A stretch of 64,000 bases of DNA from Stieleria sedimenti (GTDB lineage: Bacteria; Planctomycetota; Planctomycetia; Pirellulales; Pirellulaceae), in NCBI RefSeq assembly GCF_025060895.1, contig NZ_JANZKV010000063.1:62001-126000 (forward strand), in the 5' to 3' direction. The position numbers were made by a program, and so were the translations under genes. Position 1 is the first letter of the stretch, and each line of letters opens with the position of its first letter. Shown here one piece after another: positions 27,222 through 35,693 of this stretch. A model generated the notes under the pieces. That model made no database searches and had not been told where the DNA came from. It worked only from the letters and a program-made list of their open reading frames with translations.

Positions 27222-27653
27222 CTACGATCCTGCTTTGGTGACCAACTCGCTCAGTTTTCCCATCGCCTCTTGGTACTCTTTCATTTGAGCTTCGGAGGCT
27301 TCACGCATGCAGTCGAGCGTCTTTCGGAAAAACTGCTCGGTGCGTTTGCGAAATTCTTCGGGATCGCTGGACTCGCCGACCTGCAAGGCTTCTTCGAAGG
27401 ATTCCAGAGCGGCTTCGTACTGCTGGTCCAGGGTGGTGCGATGTCGATGCGCCAATTCAGAGAGGACCGCGCCCCACTGCTTTTGGAATTCACGCACTTT
27501 GTCGACCCACACGGATTGCGGCGAGGGCATGGCCGGCCATAATGCAGTCCATTGGGCGATGGCCTCCTGTTGCATCTTCAGTCCGGCATCGGTCGCCTTC
27601 TTCATGTTTTCAAAGACTTGATCGTACACGTTCGATTCTGTTTTCGTAGCCAT
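27222..27653 (-). CDS. Phasin family PHA granule protein
   Basis: ATG at 27653 (MATKTESNVYDQ) is preferred over the longer frame because the family-like sequence starts here and the longer frame would run into the palindrome region. The 143 residues are almost entirely amphipathic helix (FENMKKATDAGLKMQQEAIAQW, then TALWPAMP, then a coiled stretch ending REASEAQMKEYQEAMGKLSEL). The N-terminal 45 residues align well with the start of the phasin-SDR fusion at 28338-29621 (AT.A..K.QQ....WT..WP). It should coat PHA granules. It is first in the phaC-pcc operon and divergent from phaR, with a palindrome between. Confidence 0.85.
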   Translation of the reverse strand: MATKTESNVYDQVFENMKKATDAGLKMQQEAIAQWTALWPAMPSPQSVWVDKVREFQKQWGAVLSELAHRHRTTLDQQYEAALESFEEALQVGESSDPEEFRKRTEQFFRKTLDCMREASEAQMKEYQEAMGKLSELVTKAGS

Positions 27654-27722
27654 TGTTTCGCTCCTCATGTAAGCGTCGGTTCCAAACGGGTGTCTGTCGG
27701 ACGATCGGTCCGGCGGACGTTC

Positions 27723-27745
27723 CTGCAGCGGTAACAACGCTGCAG
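27723..27745. promoter_or_regulatory. TGC-rich palindrome between phasin and phaR; candidate PhaR operator
   Basis: CTGCAGCG-GTAACAA-CGCTGCAG is a perfect 8-bp inverted repeat with a 7-nt spacer, placed in the 134-bp divergent gap about 70 bp upstream of the phasin start and 43 bp upstream of phaR. From established work as I recall it, Paracoccus PhaR binds TGC-rich CTGC-N3/4-GCAG-like sites. This site shares the half-site character but not the exact spacing. Confidence 0.5.
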
Positions 27746-27787
27746 TTTTATTAAGTGGCTTTGTTGTCCGGGAGGATCACGGTTCTG

Positions 27788-28285
27788 ATGACCGACCATC
27801 CGATCTTGATCAAGCGGTATCCCAATCGCCGTTATTACGCCAGTCACACCAGCAAGTACGTGTCGCTCAGGGACATCGAAGAGATGGTGATTGACGGCCA
27901 CACGGTGGAGATCCGTGACAGTCAGTCGGGCGAGGACATGACCCAAGCGGTTCTGATTCAAATCATCATGGAGCGGCACCCGGATAAAATTTCGCTGTTT
28001 CCCGCCGAGATGTTGCATTTCATTCTCCGGTCCAATGACCTGATGTCGGGCTTTTTCGGCGATTACTTTCGTCATTCTCTTTCCTATCTCGATTACTTGC
28101 GACGGCACAATCCCGCCGCCACATCGCTTGCCCCGATGCAATGGATCAAGTCTTGGCTGGACAACGTTTCCGCGACCAGCAAGGCCGACCCGGCCAATCC
28201 TCCGTCGTCCGAATCCGCCCAACTGGCGCTTCGCGTGAAGCAACTCGAAGAGCGGATCGAACAGTTGGAATCGGATGACGACTAG
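27788..28285 (+). CDS. phaR: PHA synthesis repressor PhaR
   Basis: ATG at 27788 starts MTDHPILIKRYPNRRYY, the hallmark of the PHB/PHA accumulation regulator DNA-binding domain (KRYPNRRLY type, residues about 8-68). Then comes the PHB_acc-like part (QAVLIQIIMERHPDKISLFPAEML, LRSNDLMSGFFGDYF) and a short C-terminal coiled coil (RVKQLEERIEQLE). At 165 residues it has normal length. PhaR senses PHA granules and represses phasin and PHA genes when polymer surface is scarce. Its divergent position to the phasin gene, with a palindrome between, suggests autoregulation plus phasin control. Confidence 0.92.
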   Translation: MTDHPILIKRYPNRRYYASHTSKYVSLRDIEEMVIDGHTVEIRDSQSGEDMTQAVLIQIIMERHPDKISLFPAEMLHFILRSNDLMSGFFGDYFRHSLSYLDYLRRHNPAATSLAPMQWIKSWLDNVSATSKADPANPPSSESAQLALRVKQLEERIEQLESDDD

Positions 28286-28341
28286 CGGGCTGTCGTTTTC
28301 GTCGTCGTTCCGAAATCAACGCGTCCATGCCAGCCCGCTAG
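28282..28341. terminator. Inverted repeat carrying both convergent stop codons
   Basis: CTAGCGGGCTG (28282-28292) and CAGCCCGCTAG (28331-28341) are perfect 11-bp arms around a 38-nt loop. The TAG of phaR (28283-28285) and, on the other strand, the TAG of the phasin-SDR gene (28338-28340) both lie in the arms. Likely a shared bidirectional terminator or a convergent-transcript structure. Confidence 0.55.
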
Positions 28342-29621
28342 GCGGGCCCGTGCCATCCGGCGTCAGCCCACAGCTCGCCGCTGACCGCCGAGTTGGAGAT
28401 CATGAAGCAAATCGCATCGGCAATCTCTTCGGGTTTGATCAAACGTCGCAGCTGGGTGTAAGGCAACACATTCTTGTCCAAGAAATCTTGTCCCAACGCC
28501 CTGGCCATCGGTGTGTCGGTGAACCCGGGGTGGATGATGCCACAGCGGACGCCGTGGAAAATCGCTTCCTTGGTCAACGTCGCGGCGGCACCTTCCAAGC
28601 CCGCTTTGGCGACGGCGTAGGAAATCTGTCCCTTGTTCCCTTGCGACGACACCGAACCCAGGAAGACAACAACGCCTTGGATCATCTCGTCCGGATCCCA
28701 ACGCTTCAGTCCGCGTTGGCGTCGGTCTTCGGCGATCCGGGCCACCATCTCGATGCCCCAATAGATCGGCGCGATCAAGTTCACTTCGGTGACTTGGCGG
28801 AAGGTTTCCGTCGGATAGATCTGAGCCCGGCCGGTTTCTTTGTTGATCGTCACGGCGAGTGCGTCGCGAGTGATCCCGGCTGCCGGCACACAGATGCTGA
28901 CGATGCCATATTTTTCAGCCGCTTCGTTGAAGACGCGTTTGCGGAAGCCCTCGTCCGTCGTGTCGCCCAGCTTGGCTTCGGCCACTTCACGGCCGGCTTT
29001 CTGGTTGATCGACTTGGCCAATTCCTGGACGCTGTCGCTGCGGTCGACCAGCATCACGGCTTTGGCGCCGCGGGCGGCCAATTCCCGCGCCACCGCTTCG
29101 CCGATCCCACTGGCCGCACCGGTCACGACGGCGACTTTTTCACGGATGTTCTTGTAAACACTCGATGGAAGTTCAGGTGTTTCTTGCAGTTCTGGTTCTG
29201 GTGCGTTGGTAATCATCTCGGTTTGTCCCTGTTCGCTGGTGTTGATCGTTTCTTTTTGTGTTTGCACTGCACCTGGCGGTGGCACTGCATCCTTGGTTGG
29301 CGATTGCGTTGCCGGAGGAGCACTGACCGCCTCGGCCTCTTGGCTGATCCCCAGCACCGAGTCCAATGCAGCCAGCACACCGTCATAGCGTTGTAGCGCC
29401 AGTTGGTGTTGGGTTTTGGCCAGACGCAGGGCAGCTGCGGAGATCGGATTGGAAAGCCCGCTCTCTTGATCCACCATCGGAGCAACCGGCCGTGCCGTGA
29501 AGCCTGGCCAGTAACGCGTCCAGCCCCGCAGCAGATCCTGCTGCAGTTTGAAGTTCGCTTCGGTGGCTTGACGCATGCCCTGGAGCATCGAATCAAGCAC
29601 GTCGCTGTCTGTTTTGAACAT
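28338..29621 (-). CDS. Phasin-like domain fused to short-chain dehydrogenase/reductase
   Basis: ATG at 29621, with a GGAGG about 8 nt upstream, gives 427 residues. Residues 1-95 are a phasin-like helical domain whose start (MFKTDSDVLDSMLQGM, then KLQQDLLRGWTRYWP) resembles the stand-alone phasin. Residues 96-158 are a Pro/Gln/Thr/Glu-rich linker. Residues 160-427 are a complete SDR with TGAASGIG (168-174), CVPAAGI in place of the usual NNAG, Y335 and K339 (YAVAK) and an upstream serine (GSVSS). The likely reaction is NAD(P)H-dependent reduction of 3-ketoacyl-CoA at the granule surface; this is inference. The proposed PhaR-type site lies about 70 bp upstream. Confidence 0.88.
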   Translation of the reverse strand: MFKTDSDVLDSMLQGMRQATEANFKLQQDLLRGWTRYWPGFTARPVAPMVDQESGLSNPISAAALRLAKTQHQLALQRYDGVLAALDSVLGISQEAEAVSAPPATQSPTKDAVPPPGAVQTQKETINTSEQGQTEMITNAPEPELQETPELPSSVYKNIREKVAVVTGAASGIGEAVARELAARGAKAVMLVDRSDSVQELAKSINQKAGREVAEAKLGDTTDEGFRKRVFNEAAEKYGIVSICVPAAGITRDALAVTINKETGRAQIYPTETFRQVTEVNLIAPIYWGIEMVARIAEDRRQRGLKRWDPDEMIQGVVVFLGSVSSQGNKGQISYAVAKAGLEGAAATLTKEAIFHGVRCGIIHPGFTDTPMARALGQDFLDKNVLPYTQLRRLIKPEEIADAICFMISNSAVSGELWADAGWHGPA

Positions 29622-29688
29622 AGGAGAGCCTCCGAAATTAAGTGGTGGTGCTATTCCAAGGACAAACAGGCTCCTTGCAACGCCCGAA

Positions 29689-29704
29689 TGCTGCAAACGC
29701 AGCA
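29689..29704. promoter_or_regulatory. TGCTGC-AAAC-GCAGCA palindrome; candidate PhaR operator
   Basis: A perfect 6-bp inverted repeat around AAAC, located 68 bp upstream of the phasin-SDR start. It contains CTGC-N4-GCAG (29691-29702) exactly, the pattern I recall for PhaR target sites in Paracoccus. It shares TGC-rich half-sites with the palindrome at 27723-27745. Confidence 0.55.
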
Positions 29705-30610
29705 AAGCGACAGCATGCAAACGCCGTACCGCGGCAAAAAACCGAGTAAAACGGCTAGACGCTGTAGTGCAACTGCGTCAAACGTGTGCGGATGCACACT
29801 TGGATGTGGCATTCCGCGCACCTTCGGCGACCTGCCAGCTGGGGCGGGACGGTCGAAGATTTCCGATTGGGTAAAAAGTTCAGATTGCTGCCAGCGCGCC
29901 GTCGCAACCGGACCGCCGACGCCCCCTGCCGCCGACTTTGGCGACACGTGAGATCGCGGCCGCGAACCGGGTATCCCGGAGGGATTTCAGCGAGTAGCCG
30001 GAGATCAGCGCAGCGCCACCTCCGGGCAGTTTGTCGCCGATTCCCACCGACCCCGGACGGGTCGCAGCGAATCAATCTGCCGGCGCTACCGCAGTCCGCC
30101 ATGTTGAAAGGGTTGATCGGGATGCATGTCCCCTCGGGGCGGCAAGCTGGGCTGGGAGCTCTGACGCGATTTGCTTCGACACCCATGCACCGCTGGCGAC
30201 GGCGGGTCGCAGGGCGAACGTCAAGAACGTGCGGTAGCCGCCCGAAGCGAGCGATTACGCACGAAGCGGAGCGCCGCGTACCGTAAGTGCTACGCCACCG
30301 CACAGTTCTTTTGGAATCGGTCCGAAGCAGGTACGGATCGACGGCCAGAAAGTCTGGATCATTCCGCGCGCCAGTGCGCTTGATTGCGTGTTTGCAGATC
30401 GTTGGTGTCAGTGGGTTCGCCCCTCGTCGTTTCACACTCCCGGGCACGGGGCGTCCCCCATGATTGGTATAGCGTTTGCTCCGGCTGACGCCATTGCCCA
30501 CCGAGGAGTTGATTCTTTGAAGTGGTAAGTCTGGTGTCCTTGTTCCCGCACTCGGTGCGAATCTTCAAGGTGCCGTATTCATCAACGTGTTGTAGAGGAG
30601 AGCCAGCGAG
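29705..30610. other. Long intergenic region before phaA, no gene seen
   Basis: About 900 bases with no convincing coding sequence; open frames on both strands are Arg-rich and lack family signal. The stretch 29978-30060 has a structured character (CCGGAG near 29998 pairing with CTCCGG near 30030) like planctomycete intergenic repeats. The phaA ribosome-binding site (AGAGGAGA near 30595) is the only clear element at the right end. A promoter for the plus-strand pha run should lie here but I cannot place it with confidence. Confidence 0.45.
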
Positions 30611-31792
30611 ATGACGCGTGAAGTGGTGGTACTCAGTGGCGTGCGAACCCCGATCGGAGGATACGGCGGCAGTTTGAAAGACACCCCGCCGTGCGACTTG
30701 GCCGCAAAGTGTGTGAAGGAAGCGGTGAAGCGTTCGGGTGTCAAGCCGAGCGATGTCGGACATGTGGTGTTTGGAAACATCATTCATACCGATGCCCATG
30801 ATCATTATCTTGCTCGCGTCGCAGCGATCAAAGGCGGCTTGCCGCATGAGACACCCGCACTGACGTTGAATCGTCTCTGCGGCAGCGGGTTGCAAGCGGT
30901 GATCACGGCGGCCCATGCGATCATGCTGGGTGATGCCGATGTCACCGTAGCCGGCGGTGCCGAGAACATGAGTCGCTCGCCGTACAGCTCTGCCGCGATG
31001 CGGTTCGGGGCGCGGATGAACGACACGACGTTGGTCGACATGATGGTCGGTGCACTCAGCGACCCCTTCGACGATTGTCACATGGGTGTCACGGCGGAGA
31101 ATGTTGCCAAGAAGTATCAGATCTCGCGTGAAGACCAGGATGCGTTGGCGGTGGAGAGCCACCGACGTGCGGGTGCTGCGATCGACCACGGTTACTTCAA
31201 AGCACAGATTGTTCCGATCGACATCAAGGTCAAGCGGGACGTGGTTCCCTTTGAAGTCGACGAAACGGTGCGTTACGGCGTGACGACGGAAAAGCTGGCG
31301 CGTCTGCCCACGGTGTTTGATCGCGAGGGGACGGTGACGCCCGGCAACGCATCGAGCATCAATGATGCCGCGGCCGCCTTGGTGTTGGCCGATGCACAGC
31401 TCGCCGAGAGCCGCGGGCTGAAGCCGATGGGCAAGTTGGTGGACTACGCCTATGCCGGTGTGGATCCCAAGTACATGGGGATGGGGCCGGTCCCGGCGGT
31501 TCGCAAGCTGCTCGAAAAGACCGGTTTCGGACTCGACGACATCGACGTGTTTGAAGTCAACGAAGCGTTCGCCTCGCAAGCCCTGGCGGTATGCCGCGAA
31601 TTGGACCTGCCGATGGACCGCACGAACCCCAACGGCAGCGGGATTTCGCTCGGCCACCCGATCGGCGCGACCGGTGCGATCCTGGTGATCAAGGCGCTGT
31701 ACGAGCTCAATCGCACCGGCAAAAAACGCGCCTTGGTGACGATGTGCATCGGCGGCGGACAGGGAATCGCGGCCATTTTTGAACACATCTAA
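30611..31792 (+). CDS. phaA: Acetyl-CoA acetyltransferase (beta-ketothiolase) PhaA
   Basis: A 393-residue thiolase with the acyl-accepting C90 (LNRLCGSGLQAV), H348 region (SLGHPIGATGA) and C379 (CIGGGQG). Length and motif spacing match biosynthetic thiolases. It condenses two acetyl-CoA, or acetyl-CoA with propionyl-CoA, to the 3-ketoacyl-CoA precursor of PHA. It has a good ribosome-binding site and is followed by phaB after 52 nt, opening the plus-strand run phaA-phaB-phaE-phaC-kinase. Confidence 0.95.
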   Translation: MTREVVVLSGVRTPIGGYGGSLKDTPPCDLAAKCVKEAVKRSGVKPSDVGHVVFGNIIHTDAHDHYLARVAAIKGGLPHETPALTLNRLCGSGLQAVITAAHAIMLGDADVTVAGGAENMSRSPYSSAAMRFGARMNDTTLVDMMVGALSDPFDDCHMGVTAENVAKKYQISREDQDALAVESHRRAGAAIDHGYFKAQIVPIDIKVKRDVVPFEVDETVRYGVTTEKLARLPTVFDREGTVTPGNASSINDAAAALVLADAQLAESRGLKPMGKLVDYAYAGVDPKYMGMGPVPAVRKLLEKTGFGLDDIDVFEVNEAFASQALAVCRELDLPMDRTNPNGSGISLGHPIGATGAILVIKALYELNRTGKKRALVTMCIGGGQGIAAIFEHI

Positions 31793-31844
31793 CGGCATCA
31801 CTGAATCTGTACCACACAATTGAATTGACACGGAGCACGAAACA

Positions 31845-32588
31845 ATGGGAAGGGTCGACGGAAGAACGGCATTGATCACCGGCGGGTCACGTGGGATCGG
31901 ACGCGCGATCGCGTTGGAACTCGCCCGCGAGGGTGCCAGGGTCGCCATCAATTTCTCCAGTAACGAGGCCAAGGCCCAAGAGGTGGCTGACGAAATCGGT
32001 CGCGAAGGGGGAACGTGTCTGTTGGCGCAAGCCAACATCGGTGACCCCAAGCAAGCACGGGCGATGGTTCAGAAGATCGCCGATGAATTCACCCATCTCG
32101 ACATTCTGGTCAACAACGCGGGGATCACCCGCGATGCGATGTTGCCCCGCATGACCGATGAGCAATGGATGGAAGTGATTCAAACCAATTTGGGCGGATG
32201 CTTTTTCTGCACCTCGGCCGCGATCCCGATCATGACATCGCAAAGTTATGGCCGGATCGTCAACATCAGCTCGATGAATGGTCAGTTGCCGGCGATCGGC
32301 CAGGCGAATTATAGCGCCAGCAAGGGAGGGATCATCGCATTCACCCGCACGGCCGCCGCGGAGCTGGTGCATTCGGGCATCACGGTCAACTCGATCGCGC
32401 CGGGGTACACCGACACGGACATGTTTGAAGCGGTCCCGCCGGTGATTCAAGCCAAGATCCGCGGTGGGATCCCGATGGGACGATTTGCCCATCCCGAAGA
32501 AATTGCCAAAGCCGTGACCTTCCTGGTCGCCGACGGCGATTACATCACGGGGCAACAGATCAACGTCAATGGTGGAGCCTTTATGTAA
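31845..32588 (+). CDS. phaB: 3-ketoacyl-CoA (acetoacetyl-CoA) reductase PhaB/FabG-like SDR
   Basis: A complete 247-residue SDR with GGSRGIGRAIA (cofactor loop), NNAGITRD, SS near 142, YSASK with Y about 155, and the C-terminal ITGQQINVNGGAFM. Position between thiolase and PhaE-PhaC supports reduction of acetoacetyl-CoA to (R)-3-hydroxybutyryl-CoA. On sequence alone it cannot be told from FabG. It is one of two SDRs in the PHA region, the other being the phasin-fused one. Confidence 0.9.
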   Translation: MGRVDGRTALITGGSRGIGRAIALELAREGARVAINFSSNEAKAQEVADEIGREGGTCLLAQANIGDPKQARAMVQKIADEFTHLDILVNNAGITRDAMLPRMTDEQWMEVIQTNLGGCFFCTSAAIPIMTSQSYGRIVNISSMNGQLPAIGQANYSASKGGIIAFTRTAAAELVHSGITVNSIAPGYTDTDMFEAVPPVIQAKIRGGIPMGRFAHPEEIAKAVTFLVADGDYITGQQINVNGGAFM

Positions 32589-32663
32589 GGCCGACCGCGC
32601 GCGCCGAGCAGGTGCCACGATCGAAGAGATTTTAACGAGTTATTCAGGAGCCAAAGAATCACG

Positions 32664-33020
32664 ATGTCGCAATCCAATGACAAACAAACGTTTGATCCCT
32701 TCGATCCGACGGGCATGCTCAAGCAAATGCGAGACTCCAACATGGAAACCTGGTCGAAGGTGATGACGGAATTCGTCAATACCGAAGCCTATGCCGAGTC
32801 GACCGGCGCCATGCTGGACGCCTGGCTCACGACCTCCGGGCCGTTCCGTAAAGCCATGGAATCCAGCATGGGCCAAGCGATGGCACAAATGAACATGCCC
32901 ACTCGCGATGACATCACGCGTCTGGCCGAGCGTCTGACCAATATCGAAATGCGGTTGGATGATCTCGACGCGAGACTGAGCGAAGGGGCCCAATCCAATA
33001 ACACGCAAACAACCAACTGA
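32664..33020 (+). CDS. phaE: PHA synthase subunit PhaE, short form
   Basis: A 118-residue protein, much shorter than the 300-plus residues usual for PhaE. It keeps the helical PhaE-like C-terminus (MAQMNMPTRDDITRLAERL followed by a short coiled coil NIEMRLDDLDARL) and starts FDPFDPTGMLKQMRDSNMETW. It is 11 nt upstream of a class III PhaC, the position expected for the activating subunit of a PhaEC complex. It might also be viewed as a phasin-like accessory; gene order favours PhaE. Confidence 0.78.
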   Translation: MSQSNDKQTFDPFDPTGMLKQMRDSNMETWSKVMTEFVNTEAYAESTGAMLDAWLTTSGPFRKAMESSMGQAMAQMNMPTRDDITRLAERLTNIEMRLDDLDARLSEGAQSNNTQTTN

Positions 33021-33031
33021 AGGGGACTGAC

Positions 33032-34141
33032 ATGACCACGAAAGAATCGACCCCGGCGGTGGACGCAGGCATGCCTTCCTTCTCGGACGTCTGCGAAGGC
33101 TGGCACCGGGCCGCCGAAAATCTCGACCGATTCAACCGGATGCTCACCACCGATGCCAAAATCGCCCAAACGCCGAAGGAAGTGGTTTGGACGCTCAACA
33201 AGGCCAAACTCTATCACTACATCCCGGTCGTGCCGGAACAGGATCGCAAGCCGGTTCCGCTGTTCATGGTGTTTGCCATCATGAACCGACCGCACGTGTT
33301 GGATCTGCGGCCCGGCCACAGTTTCGTCGAGTACATGCTGCGGCACGGTTACGAGCTGTACTTGATGGACTGGGGGGAACCCGGTCCCGAAGACAAGAAC
33401 ATGTGCTTCGATGACTACACGCTGGAATACCTGCCGCGTGCGATTCGCAAGTTCAAGAGCATTTCGGGGGCGGAGGAGTTCAGCATGCTGGGCTGGTGCT
33501 TGGGCGCCTTGATCAGCACGATGTACGCGGCGCTGCGACCCGATGACGGGCTGAAGAATCTGATGCTGCTGACCGCACCGCTGGACTTCAGTGACCAAGA
33601 GGCCGGAGGGTTCACGCGTTGGTCGAGCAACCCGGCGTTTAATGCCAACACGATTGTCGAAAAGCTGGGCAACGTCCCGGGTGAAATGATCGATTCGGGC
33701 GCCAAAATGCTCAAGCCGATCGAAAACTACTTCGGCAGCTACAGCATGTTGTGGGACAAGATCGAAAACCCCGGAACCGTGGAAGCCTGGCACGCCATGA
33801 ACACCTGGGTCCGCGACATCATCCCGATGGCCGGTGCCGCGTACAAGCAGTTGATCAATGAGCTTTACAAAGAAAACAAGCTGGTCAAAGGAACGCTGCA
33901 ACTGCGCGGCGAAACGGTCGACTTGAAAAAGCTGAAAGCCAATCTGTTCAACGTGATTGCCGAGGCCGATCACATCACACCCCCGTGCCAGTCCGAGTCG
34001 ATCATGGACTTGGTGGGCAGCGAAGACAAGGAACTCTTTCGAGTGCGAGGTGGGCACATCGGCATCATGGCCGGACGCGGCGCCGAGAAAAACACCTGGC
34101 CGCACATGGAATCCTGGCTGTCGGCAAGGTCGGGTGGCTGA
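33032..34141 (+). CDS. phaC: Class III PHA synthase catalytic subunit PhaC
   Basis: At 369 residues it has the normal length for a class III PhaC. The nucleophile C156 lies in GWCLGA, with D313 (EADHITPPCQ) and H342 (GGHIGIMAG) completing the triad. IMNRPHVLDLRPGHSFVEY and YLMDWGEP are typical of the family. It polymerises (R)-3-hydroxyacyl-CoA together with PhaE encoded just upstream. Its stop is one base from the next ATG, so the kinase-like gene is translationally coupled. Second PHA synthase in the window. Confidence 0.95.
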   Translation: MTTKESTPAVDAGMPSFSDVCEGWHRAAENLDRFNRMLTTDAKIAQTPKEVVWTLNKAKLYHYIPVVPEQDRKPVPLFMVFAIMNRPHVLDLRPGHSFVEYMLRHGYELYLMDWGEPGPEDKNMCFDDYTLEYLPRAIRKFKSISGAEEFSMLGWCLGALISTMYAALRPDDGLKNLMLLTAPLDFSDQEAGGFTRWSSNPAFNANTIVEKLGNVPGEMIDSGAKMLKPIENYFGSYSMLWDKIENPGTVEAWHAMNTWVRDIIPMAGAAYKQLINELYKENKLVKGTLQLRGETVDLKKLKANLFNVIAEADHITPPCQSESIMDLVGSEDKELFRVRGGHIGIMAGRGAEKNTWPHMESWLSARSGG

Positions 34142-34142
34142 G

Positions 34143-35678
34143 ATGACTCCCCCTTGGGAATTCCTGCTCGATGAAGCCGCGTTCCGGTCGATCCTGCCTC
34201 CCGAACACGCGCAATTTGCGCGTCCGATTCGGGAGGGGTTGAGTCTGTTTCTTGGTGGTCTGCCGCCGGAGCAACAGATTTCGATTGTGCGGGCTCAAGC
34301 CAATTTGCCGGCGTCGGCGTCGTTCTCACAGCGGTTGGGGATTCTCGCCCGCAGCTCGCCGGTGTTGCACAAGGTCGGCCAGATTCTGGCACGCGACAAA
34401 CGTCTCCCGCTGGAGCTGCGCGGCTACTTGAGCGAATTGGAAAGTCTTCCGCCGGTGGTTTCGCAACCGCTGCTCGAGCAGGCAATCGCCCAGGAACTCG
34501 GACCACTCGATCGATGGGGCATCCGACTCGGACCGGCGATCGCCGAAGCGAGCGTGGCGGTGGTCGTGCCGTTTGATCGGAATCAATCCTCAAGCGGCCC
34601 CTCCTCAAATGGCCGGGCGACGACCAAGGGCGTGTTCAAAATTCTCAAGCCCGGTATCGAACAACAACTCGATCACGAGTTGCGTCTGCTCACCCAGGTG
34701 GGCGAGCAATTGGATCGCCGCTGCCAGGCGTTGCAGATCCCCGAGTTGGATTACGAAGACGCTTTCAGTCAGGCGCACGTCAAACTGCTGGACGAAGTGC
34801 AGTTGGAGCACGAACAGCGACATCTGGTGGAAGCCAAAGCGTTTTTTGCCGATGAACCACGGGTGCAGATCCCCGAATTGCTGGAGCACTGCACCAAACG
34901 CGTGACCTGCATGGAACGTCTCAGCGGCGGCAAGGTCACCGACCACGGACTGTTCGGCGGGCGACAGAAACGGGACCTTGCCGCGTTGATCGGTGAAGCG
35001 TTGATCGCGGCGCCGGTGTTTTCCAAACGCGAAGATCCGATTTTTCACGGGGATCCACATGCCGGCAATCTGTTTCTGACCGACGACGGCCGGCTGGGGA
35101 TTCTGGATTGGAGTCTGGTCGGACGCTTGAGTGCCGACGTCAGGCGAATGATTGTGCAAATTTCGTTGGCCGCCGTGATGCTTGATGCGCGCGGCGTCGC
35201 CGTGCGGATGGCGGCACTGGCTGCGCCGCAACGGCCCGATGAACGAGCCCTCAAGGCGGTTGCCGAGAAATGGGTCGCATGCGTTCGCCGCGGTCGATTC
35301 CCCGGATTGAGTTGGCTGGTCGCGATGCTCGACGAGGCGGTCCAGCAAGCCAAATTGCGAGTGCCCGAGGACTTGATGCTGTTTCGGAAATCGCTGTTGG
35401 CACTCGAGGGTGTCGTGATGGACGTCGGCGATCGAACGGGATTGATCGATCGGACGCTGAACATGGAATTCATGCGACACTTCGCGGTCGAACTGCCCCA
35501 GCGTTGGTTCCACCCACCATTCTCACATCGATTCGCCACACAGGTTTCGAATTTCGATATAACCCAAGCCTTGCTCGGCGCCCCCACCGCGCTGGCAAGT
35601 TTCTTGACCGGCCACGCACTGGACGCGATTGAAAGTTGCCAAGGCAAGGCATCCAACACGATGAATGTTTCCCATTAA
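34143..35678 (+). CDS. ABC1/AarF/UbiB-type protein kinase-like protein
   Basis: ATG at 34143 lies one base after the phaC stop; the frame's upstream extension overlaps phaC and is rejected. The 511-residue product has the ABC1/UbiB signature: KVGQILARDKRLPLELRGYL (KxGQ-type), catalytic FHGDPHAGNLF and metal-binding GILDWSLVGRL. The Ala-rich nucleotide loop is altered (AEASVAVVVPFD instead of the usual AAASIGQV), and the lysine appears in VFKILKPG. UbiB-type proteins support lipid-soluble cofactor metabolism, but operon placement directly behind PhaC suggests a PHA-linked role; that is inference. The C-terminus is weakly hydrophobic. Confidence 0.85.
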   Translation: MTPPWEFLLDEAAFRSILPPEHAQFARPIREGLSLFLGGLPPEQQISIVRAQANLPASASFSQRLGILARSSPVLHKVGQILARDKRLPLELRGYLSELESLPPVVSQPLLEQAIAQELGPLDRWGIRLGPAIAEASVAVVVPFDRNQSSSGPSSNGRATTKGVFKILKPGIEQQLDHELRLLTQVGEQLDRRCQALQIPELDYEDAFSQAHVKLLDEVQLEHEQRHLVEAKAFFADEPRVQIPELLEHCTKRVTCMERLSGGKVTDHGLFGGRQKRDLAALIGEALIAAPVFSKREDPIFHGDPHAGNLFLTDDGRLGILDWSLVGRLSADVRRMIVQISLAAVMLDARGVAVRMAALAAPQRPDERALKAVAEKWVACVRRGRFPGLSWLVAMLDEAVQQAKLRVPEDLMLFRKSLLALEGVVMDVGDRTGLIDRTLNMEFMRHFAVELPQRWFHPPFSHRFATQVSNFDITQALLGAPTALASFLTGHALDAIESCQGKASNTMNVSH

Positions 35679-35693
35679 CAACGGAGGATCAAA

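Noticed and set aside
29755-30501. Minus-strand open frame of 248 codons in the gap before phaA
   Set aside because: Very Arg-rich, no domain, overlaps repeat-like sequence; probably chance.
30359-32050. Long minus-strand open frame opposite phaA/phaB (563 codons)
   Set aside because: Antisense to a thiolase with intact catalytic residues; its composition is typical of shadow frames in GC-rich DNA.
32789-34105. Minus-strand open frame opposite phaE/phaC (438 codons)
   Set aside because: Antisense to well-supported genes and without any family motif.
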